64,000 nucleotides of DNA from Bacilliculturomica massiliensis (GTDB taxonomy: Bacteria > Bacillota > Clostridia > Peptostreptococcales > Anaerovoracaceae): NCBI RefSeq assembly GCF_900605495.1, contig NZ_LR027603.1, forward strand, positions 372,001-436,000. The letters are read 5' to 3'. The notes beneath the pieces were generated by a model that did no database searches, was not told where the DNA came from, and saw only the letters and a program-made list of their open reading frames with translations. Each line of letters opens with the position of its first letter. Within the stretch, counting starts at the first letter, position 1. A program made the translations under genes and the position numbers. This document shows positions 52,432-61,896 of this stretch, one piece after another.

Positions 52432-55400
52432 GTGGAACGCGTCGCCGGCCGCCGAATTTTTCCCCGCGCTGCCAGCACCTCCTGCCGCCGCCAAATTCTT
52501 CCCTGCGCCGACAGCACCGCCGGTCGCCAAATTCTTTTCTGCGCTTCCAGTGTTGCCTGCCGCAAAAGCATCCCTCGCGCAGCCAGCGCCGCCGGCCGTG
52601 ACTGTCTCCCCCGCGCCGCCGCAGCAGTTTTCGGGATCGGTAATGCCCAGCAGCACGTCTTCTTCGGACAGGAAGCCGGCAGGGATGCCGAACTGCTGCA
52701 GATATTCACAGGTGCCGGCGGAACCGTAGAGGGAGAAGCCCTGCTTCGCGTATTTTTCCAGCACCGCGGCCGCCTGCTCTGTCTTTTCCGCATCGCGCAG
52801 GGATACGTAGATGTTTCCTTTCGTGGGTATGCGCGTGCCGGAAGCGGCGAAGCCTTTGTAGACAGCGTGTTCCAGATCGGTGTCAAGGCCCAGGACTTCG
52901 CCGGTGGATCTCATTTCCGGTCCCAGGGCTACGTCCATGTCGGTGAGCTTTTCACTGGAAAAGACGGGGACTTTAACTGCGTAGAGTTTACGGTTTTCCG
53001 CCAGCCCTGTGCCCCAGTCCATGTCGGTCAGCTTTCTTCCCAGCATGGCGTTTACTGCCAGCTCGATCATGGGAATCGCGGTCACCTTGCTGAGAATGGG
53101 CACCGTCCGGGAGGCGCGGGGATTGACCTCGATAACGTAGACCCGTTCCCCGTCCCAGGCGTACTGGATGTTCACCAGTCCCACGATGTGCAGCGCGCCT
53201 GCGATCCGTTTCGTATAGTCTGTCAGCGTGGCCTTCACTGTTTCCGGCAGGGAGCAGCTGGGATAGACGGAAATGCTGTCGCCGGAGTGTACTCCGGTGC
53301 GCTCCACGTGTTCCATAATGCCGGGGATCAGGACGTCGCTGCCGTCGGCGACGGCATCCACTTCCACTTCTTTTCCCTGAATGTATTTGTCGATCAGGAC
53401 GGGGTGCTCGGTGGAGAGAGAGACGGCGCCTTTCAGGTATTTATGCAGTTCTTCATCGCTGTAGACCACCTGCATGGCCCGGCCGCCGATGACGTAGGAG
53501 GGGCGGACCACCAGGGGATAGCCCAGGTCGTTTACCGCCGCGAAGGCTTCTTCCTCCGTGGCGACGGCCCGGCCCTCCGGCGTGGGAATGTCCAGCTTGT
53601 GCAGCAGATCGCTGAATTTTTCCCGATCCTCCGCCAGGTCGATGGACGTATAGGAGGTGCCGAGAATATTGATGCTCCGTTCCGCCAGCCGCTGGGCCAG
53701 ATTCAGGGAAGTCTGGCCGCCGAACTGAACGATGACGCCCTGGGGGCGTTCTTTCTTGATGACGTTCATCACGTCGTCCATGTGCAGCGACTCGAAGTAG
53801 AGTTTGTCGGAGGTGTCGAAGTCTGTGCTCACGGTCTCCGGATTGTTGTTCATGATAATGGCCTCATAACCGGCTTTCTGCAGGGCCCAGACCCCGTGTA
53901 CGCAGCAGTAATCGAATTCGATGCCCTGGCCGATGCGGATGGGACCGGAGCCGATGACCAGTACTTTCTGACGGTCGCTGATCTGGCATTCGTCCTCCCG
54001 GTCGAAACAGGAGTAATAATAGGGCGTTTTGGCCTTGAACTCGCCGCCGCAGGTGTCCACCATTTTGTAGACGGGGAAAATGTCGTTGTAGATCCGGATA
54101 TCCTGCATGGCGGCCCTGTGGGCGCCGGACAGGTCTTTGATCTCCTGGTCCGTAAAGCCCATGCGCTCTGCCTGATAAAGCAGGGAGGGCGTCAGCTTTT
54201 CAGTGGAGAGACGGCGCTCCATATCCGTTATGTTTTTCAGGCAGTTAAGGAACCAGGGGTCGATGCCGGTGGAACGGTGGAGGACATCCACTGCGGCGCC
54301 CCGGCGCAGGGCTTCGGCCAGAGCGTAGATCCGCTCGTCGTCCTGCACGCCGATCTTTTCCCGCAGTTCGCCGTCGGTGAGGGATTGAACGGAGGGCAGG
54401 TGAAGGCCATCGTTTTTTCCGTCCAGAGAGGTGATGGCCTTCAGCAGAGCGCTCTCAAAGTTGTTGCTGATAGCCATCACCTCGCCGGTGGCTTTCATCT
54501 GGGTCCCAAGGCGGCGCGCGGCGGTCATGAATTTGTCGAAGGGCCATTTGGGAAACTTGACCACGCAGTAATCCAGCGTGGGTTCAAAGCAGGCGCTGGT
54601 ATTCTGGGTCACGTAATTTTTCAGTTCGTCCAGACTGTAGCCCAGGGCGATCTTTGCCGCGATCTTGGCGATGGGGTAGCCCGCGGCCTTGGAGGCCAGG
54701 GCGGAGGAACGGCTGACGCGGGGATTGACCTCGATGACGATATAATCGCTGCTTTTCGGATCAAGAGCAAACTGTATGTTGCAGCCACCCTCGATCTTCA
54801 GTTCCCGGATGATTTTCAGCGACGCGCTGCGCAGCGTCTGGTATTCCGCGTCACGCAGCGTCTGGGAGGGAGCCACCACGATGCTGTCGCCGGTGTGGAC
54901 GCCCACGGGATCGAAGTTTTCCATGTTGCAGATGATAATGCAGTTGTCCTTGGCGTCACGCATCACTTCATATTCGATCTCTTTCCAGCCGGCTACGGAC
55001 CGTTCCAGCAGGATCTGGCCGATGGTGCTGTTTTCCATTCCCATGCGGCACTGATAGACCAGTTCTTCTTCATTTTGTGCGAAGCCGCCGCCGGTGCCTC
55101 CCAGTGTGTAGGCGGGACGGACGATGAGAGGATAGCCCGCCTCCCGGGCAAAGGCCTTGCATTCTTCCAGAGTAGTGGCGATGACGCTGGGCGGAATGGG
55201 CTCGCCGATCTGCAGCATCAGGGATCTGAACTCATCGCGGTCCTCTGCCTTTCGGATGCTTTCCTCGTTGACGCCCAACAGCCGCGTGCCGTATTTGTCC
55301 AGCACGCCTTTTTTCGCCAGGGACATGGCCAGATTTAACCCTGTCTGGCCGCCGAAGCCTGCGAGTATGCCGTCGGGACGTTCGCGGCCGATGATCTTTT

Positions 55401-55623
55401 CCAGAAATTCCTCGTTGAGGGGCTCCAGGTAGACCTTATCTGCGATATCCGGGTCGGTCATGATGGTGGCGGGATTGCTGTTGACCAGAACTGTCTCGAT
55501 CCCTTCCTCCCGAATAGCCTTGCAGGCCTGGGTGCCGGAGTAGTCGAACTCAGCCGCCTGACCGATGATGATAGGTCCGGAGCCGATGATGATGATTTTG
55601 TTTAGATCGGGAGATTTAGGCAT
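52411..55623 (-). CDS. carB: Carbamoyl phosphate synthase large chain, 3' end artefactual
   Basis: Makes carbamoyl phosphate from bicarbonate, ammonia from CarA, and two ATP. Both ATP-grasp halves are complete (first IGSGPIIIGQAAEFDYSG, second IGSGPIRIGQGIEFDY, linked by the oligomerisation domain). The C-terminal MGS-like allosteric domain begins (FSLYGSAGTCEYLQQFGIPA) but then breaks into a Gly/Ala-rich run of about five 12-residue units (36-nt repeats, about 52448-52620), and the last residues and stop codon come from adapter-like DNA. The true C-terminus is therefore unknown. The start ATG 55623 overlaps carA by 8 nt, with GGTGG upstream; GTG 55632 is an alternative. Confidence 0.88.
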   Translation of the reverse strand: MPKSPDLNKIIIIGSGPIIIGQAAEFDYSGTQACKAIREEGIETVLVNSNPATIMTDPDIADKVYLEPLNEEFLEKIIGRERPDGILAGFGGQTGLNLAMSLAKKGVLDKYGTRLLGVNEESIRKAEDRDEFRSLMLQIGEPIPPSVIATTLEECKAFAREAGYPLIVRPAYTLGGTGGGFAQNEEELVYQCRMGMENSTIGQILLERSVAGWKEIEYEVMRDAKDNCIIICNMENFDPVGVHTGDSIVVAPSQTLRDAEYQTLRSASLKIIRELKIEGGCNIQFALDPKSSDYIVIEVNPRVSRSSALASKAAGYPIAKIAAKIALGYSLDELKNYVTQNTSACFEPTLDYCVVKFPKWPFDKFMTAARRLGTQMKATGEVMAISNNFESALLKAITSLDGKNDGLHLPSVQSLTDGELREKIGVQDDERIYALAEALRRGAAVDVLHRSTGIDPWFLNCLKNITDMERRLSTEKLTPSLLYQAERMGFTDQEIKDLSGAHRAAMQDIRIYNDIFPVYKMVDTCGGEFKAKTPYYYSCFDREDECQISDRQKVLVIGSGPIRIGQGIEFDYCCVHGVWALQKAGYEAIIMNNNPETVSTDFDTSDKLYFESLHMDDVMNVIKKERPQGVIVQFGGQTSLNLAQRLAERSINILGTSYTSIDLAEDREKFSDLLHKLDIPTPEGRAVATEEEAFAAVNDLGYPLVVRPSYVIGGRAMQVVYSDEELHKYLKGAVSLSTEHPVLIDKYIQGKEVEVDAVADGSDVLIPGIMEHVERTGVHSGDSISVYPSCSLPETVKATLTDYTKRIAGALHIVGLVNIQYAWDGERVYVIEVNPRASRTVPILSKVTAIPMIELAVNAMLGRKLTDMDWGTGLAENRKLYAVKVPVFSSEKLTDMDVALGPEMRSTGEVLGLDTDLEHAVYKGFAASGTRIPTKGNIYVSLRDAEKTEQAAAVLEKYAKQGFSLYGSAGTCEYLQQFGIPAGFLSEEDVLLGITDPENCCGGAGETVTAGGAGCARDAFAAGNTGSAEKNLATGGAVGAGKNLAAAGGAGSAGKNSAAGDAFHPSLLHI
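52448..52620. repeat. 36-bp tandem repeats in the 3' part of carB
   Basis: About five degenerate units of 36 bp, each with a form of GCCAAATTCTTCCCTGCGCC followed by a GCC-rich part. On the coding strand they encode 12-residue units such as GSAGKNSAAGDA. They adjoin the adapter-like block. Confidence 0.7.
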
Positions 55624-56749
55624 GATGTCCACCGCCTTTCGCTGTATTTATGCCGCCGGCCGCCGCCGGTCTCAGGTTGGGGCTGAACCGATCCATGAGG
55701 TCCATGAAGCGGTCGAACAGATGATCGCTGTCGTTGGGTCCGGGGGATGCTTCCGGGTGATACTGGACGGAAAAGATGGGCCAGGTGTTGTGCCGCATGC
55801 CTTCCACGGTGCCGTCGTTCAGATTGAAATGGGTTATTTCCATGCCGCTTAGAATGACGCTCTGGGCGCTGACTACATAGCCATGGTTCTGGGATGTGAT
55901 GCAGGAACGCCCGGTCTCCTTGTCGTAGACTCCGTGGTTTCCGCCCCGATGACCGTATGCCATTTTGAAGGTCTTGCCGCCGGCGGCCAGCGCCAGCACC
56001 TGATGCCCCATGCAGATCCCGAACATGGGCACCCGGCCCATGAGCTTTTTCACTTCCGCTGCCGCCTCCGCGGCCTCCTGAGGATCGCCGGGGCCGTTGG
56101 TCAGAAACAGGCCGTCGGGGTTCACAGACATCAGCTCATCCGCAGAGGATCCATAAGGAAAGAGATAGACGTCGCAATTGCGTTTCTCAAGAGAGCGGAG
56201 AATGTTTTGCTTCACTCCGAAATCCAGCACGGCTACACGGCGGCCCGTGCCCCCGATGCGTACTCGTTGGCGGACGCCCGCACGCTTCATATGGTCGTTT
56301 CTCAGAACGGCCTGATCGCAGAAGTCTCTGGCCTCCGATGGAGACAGGCCCTGATTGCTGATGACGCATTTTACCGTGCCGTGGCTGCGGATGCGCCGGG
56401 TCAGGGCTCTGGTGTCAATTTCAAAAATACCAGGGACTTTCATATCGAAAAGCCACTGGTCTATCGTCATTACCGATCTGTAGTTAGAGGGGGTAAAGCA
56501 AATGTTCTTCGCCGCCATGCCGAAGGCATGGATCCTGGAAGATTCATTGTCATCGGCAGTAATGCCGTAATTTCCAATGAGGGGGTAGGTAAAATTGATG
56601 ATCTGGCCGGCGTAAGAGGGATCGGTGAGGATCTCCTGATAACCGGTCATGGAAGTATTGAACACCAATTCGCCCGCCGACGTCCGGGGATAGCCGAAGC
56701 CTCTGCCCCTGAATACGGTTCCGTCTTCGAGATACAAAAGTCCATCCAT
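55616..56749 (-). CDS. carA: Carbamoyl phosphate synthase small chain
   Basis: The glutamine amidotransferase subunit, delivering ammonia to CarB. The 377-residue protein has the CPSase small-chain N-terminal domain (FNTSMTGYQEILTDPSY) and a class I amidotransferase domain with nucleophile Cys in FGICMGHQ and the His/Glu pair in HPEASPGP. ATG 56749 (GGAG 9 nt upstream) is preferred to ATG 56764. The promoter at 56842-56870 serves carAB. No pyrimidine leader peptide or terminator is seen in its 5' region, unlike pyrBI. Confidence 0.95.
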   Translation of the reverse strand: MDGLLYLEDGTVFRGRGFGYPRTSAGELVFNTSMTGYQEILTDPSYAGQIINFTYPLIGNYGITADDNESSRIHAFGMAAKNICFTPSNYRSVMTIDQWLFDMKVPGIFEIDTRALTRRIRSHGTVKCVISNQGLSPSEARDFCDQAVLRNDHMKRAGVRQRVRIGGTGRRVAVLDFGVKQNILRSLEKRNCDVYLFPYGSSADELMSVNPDGLFLTNGPGDPQEAAEAAAEVKKLMGRVPMFGICMGHQVLALAAGGKTFKMAYGHRGGNHGVYDKETGRSCITSQNHGYVVSAQSVILSGMEITHFNLNDGTVEGMRHNTWPIFSVQYHPEASPGPNDSDHLFDRFMDLMDRFSPNLRPAAAGGINTAKGGGHHA

Positions 56750-56841
56750 AATCGTCCGCTCCATTTCTTATCCATATTACAATTGACCATAAACATTAGA
56801 TGTAAGATGCAAACTGCTTCCAGGCGCAGGCATCGGAAATA

Positions 56842-56870
56842 ATTATACATATAAAAGAATAATTATGCAA
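56842..56870 (-). promoter_or_regulatory. carAB promoter
   Basis: On the minus strand TTGCAT (56870-56865) and TATAAT (56847-56842) are separated by exactly 17 bp. This leaves a leader of about 85 nt before ATG 56749. Confidence 0.8.
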
Positions 56871-56930
56871 TACTTTCTTAAAAAAATTTTTGATGTTTTT
56901 CCCAGTGCCGGGACACTCGTATGTCCTGCG

Positions 56931-56959
56931 TTGACACGCGGTTTTAAAAACCGTATAAT
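56931..56959 (+). promoter_or_regulatory. Consensus promoter with palindrome in its spacer
   Basis: TTGACA (56931-56936), 17-bp spacer, TATAAT (56954-56959): both hexamers are exact consensus. The spacer holds CGGTTTT-A-AAAACCG (56939-56953), a perfect 7-1-7 inverted repeat ending next to the -10. A perfect promoter combined with a spacer operator suggests strong repression, probably by the DUF1836 or MocR-type product downstream. Confidence 0.8.
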
Positions 56960-57004
56960 AAGGTAAGGAAAGATATCACAAGATCAGAAAGGATATAATG
57001 GAAC

Positions 57005-57604
57005 ATGAGATATGAGGAGTTTGTCAAAAAGATAATGGAGGAATACGTGAAGAAGGGCACCATTCCTGTGGGGGCGTTTCCCGATATGGAGCTGTACATG
57101 GACCAGACCGTGCTTTTTATGAACCGGAAGCTGGACATTTACAGGAAGGACCCCAAAGAACCGGTGATCACAAAGACCATGATCGGAAATTACGCCAAAC
57201 ACGATCTGATCCCCAGGCCGGTAAACAAGCGCTACACGCGGGATCATCTGCTGCTGCTGACGCTTATCTTTCATCTGAAAGGGACGTTTCAGATGCAGGA
57301 GATCGAATTGCTCATGAAACCGCTGATCGATAATTATAACTCCGCTTTTGACGAAAAGTTTGACTTCGGACAGATCTACGAGGGCGTCATGGATGTTTTC
57401 GCTGAGGAGAGAGAAAAGCTGGCGGATCAGGTGGACGGGCAGATCGGCCGCATCAAGGATATGCTGGGACTGGATGAATTTGCGGACGATGATACGACGG
57501 AGCTGTTCATGCTCATCGCGTCGCTGGCCCTGCAGGCGGACGCCCGGAAATATCTGGCGCAGAAGCTGCTGGCGGAGTATTTCGTGAAGCCCAAAAAGAA
57601 GTAA
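57005..57604 (+). CDS. DUF1836 protein, probable HTH regulator
   Basis: A 199-residue protein matching the DUF1836 family. The middle (about 50-110: ITKTMIGNYAKHDLIPRPVNKRYTRDHLLLL) looks like a MerR-type winged helix-turn-helix; the remainder is helical and acidic. It probably binds DNA. It follows the palindrome-bearing promoter and precedes the MocR-type gene by 34 nt, so autoregulation is plausible. Confidence 0.82.
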   Translation: MRYEEFVKKIMEEYVKKGTIPVGAFPDMELYMDQTVLFMNRKLDIYRKDPKEPVITKTMIGNYAKHDLIPRPVNKRYTRDHLLLLTLIFHLKGTFQMQEIELLMKPLIDNYNSAFDEKFDFGQIYEGVMDVFAEEREKLADQVDGQIGRIKDMLGLDEFADDDTTELFMLIASLALQADARKYLAQKLLAEYFVKPKKK

Positions 57605-57638
57605 GCGGACCCCGAAAAATTGCGGAAAGACAGGAATT

Positions 57639-59150
57639 ATGAATATCACAGTAAATCATCAGAGCGGCACGCCTATTTATCTGCAGATCAGAAATCAGAT
57701 CCGGGAGATGATCCTCAAGGGTGAGATAACCGACGGCGCTTTTTTGCCTTCAGAGAGGACGCTGGCCAAGCTGACGGGCGTTCACAGGAATACGGTGATC
57801 AAGGCGTACAATGAACTGAAGGCGGACGGCTGCGTGCTGGCCTTTCAGGGAAAGGGCTATCAGGTGACCTACGACCAGAGCGGAGAGCCGGAGGGAGCGG
57901 AGACGGAGGGGCAGGCAGCGTCGCTGCAGCCGCGCAGAGATACCATCAGCTGGCAAAGCCTGATCAAGGACTCTTTCCTCGACATGGAGACCACCTTTGA
58001 CGATCTGTTTTCCAGATCCTACGACAACGGCAACATCTCCTTTGCAGGGGGCATCGCCTCGCCGGACGCGTATTTTGGGGAGGAGCTCTCCGGGATACTG
58101 GCGGACCTGATCCGGAGGACTCAAAATAAAAAGGACGAGCAGGACGATATTTACGCGTATACTCCTTACCAGGGGCTTTTTGAGCTGCGGCAGGCGATCT
58201 CCATGTTTTTGAAAGGAAAGGGGATCAATGTCCGTCACGGAGAGATCCAGATCGTCTCCGAGGCCAATCAGGCCATCGATTTTCTGGCGGAGCTCCTCAT
58301 CGAGAAGGGCGATACGGTGATCACCGAGGAACCCATCTCTCCGGACGCCTTTCGCGAGCTGAAACTGGCGGGCGCCAATGTGATCACGGTCCCCATCGAC
58401 GAGGAAGGAATGATCACCGACCGCATCGAACCGCTGATCATCAGACACCATCCCAAGCTCATCTATGTAAACTCCAGCTTTCAGGATCCTTCGGGAGTGG
58501 TGATGAGTCTGGAACGCAGAAAAGCGCTGCTGGCGCTTTCACACAAGTATAAAGTACCGATCCTGGAGGACGACGGGGCCTCGGAGATATCCTACGACAA
58601 GAAAGCGGTACCGTCCCTGAAAGCGCTGGACACGGGGAATTCCGTGGTCTACATCTACTCCTTCGCTCTGACCTTCGCGCCGGGGATCTGTCTGGCCTTC
58701 GTGGCGGCGCCCCGGATCGTCATCAAGAATCTGAGCCATCTGATCTCCCTTCATCTGATCAGTTTTGACAGCCTGTCTCAGAGGATCTTGTGCGAATATC
58801 TGGAACGGGGGATCTATCAGCGGAATATTCAGCGTATCTGCGTGGAATACCGCGAAAAACGGGATCTGATGTGCAGACTTCTGGAACCGGCCCGGGATAT
58901 GGGCGTGAGCTTTACAAAACCAGGAGGAGGCGTTTATATCTGGTGCCGGCTGCCGCGGACCATGGATCTTTCCCGTCTCATCGAGAGGGCGGGGAAGAAG
59001 GGAGTTACGTTTATTCCGGGGCAGATCTTCTTCCCCTACGGAACAAAGGGGGACCAGTATATCCGGCTGAACTATTCCTATCCTGGAAAGCAGCAGATCC
59101 GCCGCGGGATCCGTCTTCTGCTGGCCGCCATGAGGGAGAGCAGAAAATGA
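57639..59150 (+). CDS. MocR-type GntR/aminotransferase regulator lacking the PLP lysine
   Basis: A 503-residue protein with a GntR winged helix (residues 1-75; SERTLAKLTGVHRNTVIKAYNEL) fused to a fold-type I aminotransferase-like domain (about 125-500). Relatives carry a Schiff-base lysine in a motif like SFSKTLAPG; here the segment reads YSFALTFAPG, with Leu at that place. EDDGASE replaces EDDYxSE, and EEPISP replaces the usual EPGYPG. The fold is therefore kept but PLP chemistry seems lost. It may sense a ligand directly. It lies just before the arginine deiminase operon, a possible target. Confidence 0.85.
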   Translation: MNITVNHQSGTPIYLQIRNQIREMILKGEITDGAFLPSERTLAKLTGVHRNTVIKAYNELKADGCVLAFQGKGYQVTYDQSGEPEGAETEGQAASLQPRRDTISWQSLIKDSFLDMETTFDDLFSRSYDNGNISFAGGIASPDAYFGEELSGILADLIRRTQNKKDEQDDIYAYTPYQGLFELRQAISMFLKGKGINVRHGEIQIVSEANQAIDFLAELLIEKGDTVITEEPISPDAFRELKLAGANVITVPIDEEGMITDRIEPLIIRHHPKLIYVNSSFQDPSGVVMSLERRKALLALSHKYKVPILEDDGASEISYDKKAVPSLKALDTGNSVVYIYSFALTFAPGICLAFVAAPRIVIKNLSHLISLHLISFDSLSQRILCEYLERGIYQRNIQRICVEYREKRDLMCRLLEPARDMGVSFTKPGGGVYIWCRLPRTMDLSRLIERAGKKGVTFIPGQIFFPYGTKGDQYIRLNYSYPGKQQIRRGIRLLLAAMRESRK

Positions 59151-59240
59151 ATATTCTGAGGAATATTTAGGAAATCCCGCGTAAAAAGATTTTTTTATCG
59201 CTGAATTTTCAGACGTTTTATAAATCATTTTGGACAGGAT

Positions 59241-59276
59241 AACGATTGATAGTAAATTATCAGTCGTTTTTTTTTA
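59241..59276 (+). terminator. Terminator after the MocR-type gene
   Basis: AACGATTGATA (59241-59251) and TATCAGTCGTT (59258-59268) form an 11-bp stem with one wobble, followed by nine or more T. The arms contain GATTGATA/TATCAGTC, similar to the TGACTGATAGTCA sites at 63893 and 63927. Confidence 0.8.
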
Positions 59277-59478
59277 TTTGATTTAATTTTAACTGGCACA
59301 TAGAAAAAGGAAAGCACTGGTACTTTCAATTTTGACCCTATATAGTATGATTTTTTTAAAAGAGAGACAAAATAAATCGAGTCTCGAAATAAAGGATGAA
59401 GCAGTTCGCATCTGCGATCGGTTTCAAAGAAACGTTTAAACTAAAATCGGGAATAAATCAAAAAGAGAGGTAAGAGAA
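59277..59478 (+). promoter_or_regulatory. Upstream region of the arginine deiminase operon
   Basis: A weak promoter is possible: TTTCAA (59324-59329), 16 bp, TATGAT (59346-59351). GAGAC (59364-59368) and GTCTC (59381-59385) form an inverted repeat in the leader. No good match to an ARG box was recognised by eye. GAGAGG precedes the arcB start. Confidence 0.4.
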
Positions 59479-60468
59479 ATGGCTGTTAATTTAAAAGGAA
59501 GAAGCTTCTTGACACTGATGGACTTTACGCCGGCGGAGATCCGTTACATGCTGGACCTGGCCCACGATCTGAAGGCGAAAAAGAGAGCGGGGATCGTAAA
59601 TCACGTGCTGAGAGGAAAGACCATTGTCCTGCTGTTTGAAAAGGGATCCACGAGAACCAGATGCGCGTTTGAAGTGGCGGCCATGGAAGAAGGAGCGGGC
59701 GTAACGTTCCTGGACAGCGGAAGCTCCCAGATGGGCAAGAAGGAATCGCTGGAAGATACGGCGAGAGTGCTGGGCAGATTCTATGACGGGATCGAGTACA
59801 GAGGATTCGACCAGAAGGTGGTAGAAGACCTGGCTAAATTCTCCGGCGTACCGGTGTGGAACGGCCTGACGGACGTGGATCACCCGACGCAGATCCTGGC
59901 GGACCTGCTGACCATCGAGGAGCATGTATCGAAGCCGCTGAACCAGGTAAAGGTGGTATTCTGCGGAGATATCAGAAACAACATGAGCTACGCCTGGATG
60001 TACGGATGCGCGAAGATGGGAATGCACTTCGTAGCGTACGGACCGGAAGCGCTGAAAGTAGACGAGAAAGTACTGGCAGGAGCGAAAGCGGTAGCGGCGG
60101 AGACGGGAGCGACCATCGAAGTGTGCCACGACGACAGCTGCCTGAAGGGAGCGGACGTGCTGTACACGGACGTATGGGCGTCCATGGGAGAAGAAGCGCA
60201 GATCCCGGAGAGAGTAAAGCTGCTGACGCCGTACAAGGTAACGGAAGAGATGATCGCGAAGACGGAGAACAAGGACGTGATCTTCATGCACTGTCTGCCG
60301 GCGTTCCACGATTTCGAGACGACCATGGCAAAGACGCAGAAGGAAGCGGGCTACGACATCCGCGAGGTAACGGACGAAGTATTCAGAAGCAAGCACTCTG
60401 TGGTATTTGACGAAGCGGAAAACAGAATGCACACCATCAAAGCAGTCATCGTAGCTACCATGGCATAA
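59479..60468 (+). CDS. arcB: Ornithine carbamoyltransferase (catabolic context)
   Basis: Interconverts citrulline plus phosphate with ornithine plus carbamoyl phosphate. The 329-residue protein has the carbamoyl-phosphate motif STRTRCAFE near residue 56, [12 protein letters not shown] near 134, and HCLPAFHD near 273. As the first gene of an arcB-arcA-arcC operon it should work in arginine catabolism. From about 59930 onward, codon choice is very uniform (AAG, GCG, GTA, CTG), consistent with high expression. Confidence 0.94.
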   Translation: MAVNLKGRSFLTLMDFTPAEIRYMLDLAHDLKAKKRAGIVNHVLRGKTIVLLFEKGSTRTRCAFEVAAMEEGAGVTFLDSGSSQMGKKESLEDTARVLGRFYDGIEYRGFDQKVVEDLAKFSGVPVWNGLTDVDHPTQILADLLTIEEHVSKPLNQVKVVFCGDIRNNMSYAWMYGCAKMGMHFVAYGPEALKVDEKVLAGAKAVAAETGATIEVCHDDSCLKGADVLYTDVWASMGEEAQIPERVKLLTPYKVTEEMIAKTENKDVIFMHCLPAFHDFETTMAKTQKEAGYDIREVTDEVFRSKHSVVFDEAENRMHTIKAVIVATMA

Positions 60469-60519
60469 AGGGGGAGATGCGGGACGGAGCAGGTCCCGGA
60501 TCAGGCGAACCGAAAAAAC

Positions 60520-60548
60520 GCGGCGGAAGAGCACAGCTTTTCCGCCGC
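60520..60548 (+). other. Intercistronic hairpin between arcB and arcA
   Basis: GCGGCGGAA (60520-60528) pairs with TTCCGCCGC (60540-60548), 11-base loop, no T run. Position between two highly expressed genes suggests mRNA processing or stability control, not termination. Confidence 0.55.
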
Positions 60549-60602
60549 TTACAGACCGGGGGGACAGCGAAAGCTGCCCCTTCGGCGGAAATGGAGCGAA
60601 AC

Positions 60603-61820
60603 ATGAAACAGGGAGTTAATGTTTATTCGGAGATCGGTAAACTGAACAAAGTCATGCTGCACAGACTGGGCGAGGAGATCGAAGGTCTGGTGCCCGATAA
60701 CTTTGAGCGTTTGCTGTTCGACGACATCCCCTTCCTGAAGAAGGCGCAGTTTGAACATGACTGCTTTGCCGACGTTCTGAGAGAAAACGGCGTTGAAGTC
60801 GTTTATTTTCAGAAGGAAGTGGAAAAAGCCCTGGCGGACAAAGCCGTCAGAGCGGAGTTTGTAAAGGAATTTCTCGGTGAGAGCGATCTCTCTTCCACCT
60901 TTGCGAGAGACGCTATCACGGAATATCTCATGGCTATGTCTGTGGAGGACATGGTCGCCCAGTGTATGAAGGGCATCAAGAAAAACGAGATCGAAGTAAA
61001 ATCTGCGAATACGCTGGTTGGGATCATCGCAGAGCAGTATCCGTATTATACCGATCCCATGCCGAACCTGTATTTTACCAGAGATCCGGGCGCATGCATC
61101 GGAAACGGCGTTTCCATCAACTGCATGAGCACCGCTGCCAGACGCAGAGAATCTCTGATGCTGAAATACGTATTTAATTACGACAAGGCCCTGATGCCGG
61201 AAGGCACGCACATGTGGTATGAGCACGAAGGCCCGGATTCCATCGAAGGCGGAGACATTCTGGTGCTTTCCCCCGAGATCGTGGCCATCGGCCTGTCCCA
61301 GAGAACGTCCGCAGCTGCTATCAGCAAGCTGGCGGAAAAGGTGCTGAAGAGCGAGAACAGCTTTAAGAAAGTGCTGGTTTTCGACATTCCCAAGTGCCGT
61401 GCGTTCATGCATCTGGATACGGTATTCACCATGGTGGATTACGACAAGTTCACCATCCATCCCGAGATCGAAGGCCCGCTGAATCTCTACGAGATCACGC
61501 TGGGCGGGGATGGGGAGCTGTCCTTCACTTCTGTGACGGACACACTGCCCAATCTGTTGTCATCTGAGCTCAAGCTCCCTGCGGTGGAACTGATCCGCTG
61601 CGGCGGCGACGACAAGATGGCGGCGCAGAGAGAACAGTGGAACGACGGATCCAACACGCTGGCCATCGCGCCGGGCGTCGTCGTGACTTACGACAGAAAC
61701 TATATTACCAATGAGATCCTGGAAAAGTACGGCATCACGGTGCTGACGATTCCGAGTTCAGAAATTTCCAGAGGCAGAGGCGGCCCGAGGTGCATGAGCA
61801 TGCCGATCAACCGCGACTAG
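60603..61820 (+). CDS. arcA: Arginine deiminase
   Basis: Hydrolyses arginine to citrulline and ammonia. The 405-residue protein has the family features MLHRLGEE near the N-terminus, LYFTRDPGACIG near 160, EGGDILVLSPE and the C-terminal catalytic cysteine in RGRGGPRCMSMP. ATG 60603 (GGAG 6 nt upstream) is preferred over longer frames that begin in the intercistronic hairpin. It provides citrulline for ArcB. Confidence 0.95.
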   Translation: MKQGVNVYSEIGKLNKVMLHRLGEEIEGLVPDNFERLLFDDIPFLKKAQFEHDCFADVLRENGVEVVYFQKEVEKALADKAVRAEFVKEFLGESDLSSTFARDAITEYLMAMSVEDMVAQCMKGIKKNEIEVKSANTLVGIIAEQYPYYTDPMPNLYFTRDPGACIGNGVSINCMSTAARRRESLMLKYVFNYDKALMPEGTHMWYEHEGPDSIEGGDILVLSPEIVAIGLSQRTSAAAISKLAEKVLKSENSFKKVLVFDIPKCRAFMHLDTVFTMVDYDKFTIHPEIEGPLNLYEITLGGDGELSFTSVTDTLPNLLSSELKLPAVELIRCGGDDKMAAQREQWNDGSNTLAIAPGVVVTYDRNYITNEILEKYGITVLTIPSSEISRGRGGPRCMSMPINRD

Positions 61821-61896
61821 GCAGAGACCGGGCGCGCGTCGGTGTTCGCAGCACGGGACCGCACAGTAAATTGTATTTTTCGAGGAAAGGTGCATA

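Noticed and set aside
52432-55338. A 968-codon open frame on the plus strand opposite carB
   Set aside because: It is an antisense frame of a conserved gene with high GC; the product has no domain I recognise and carB explains the conservation.
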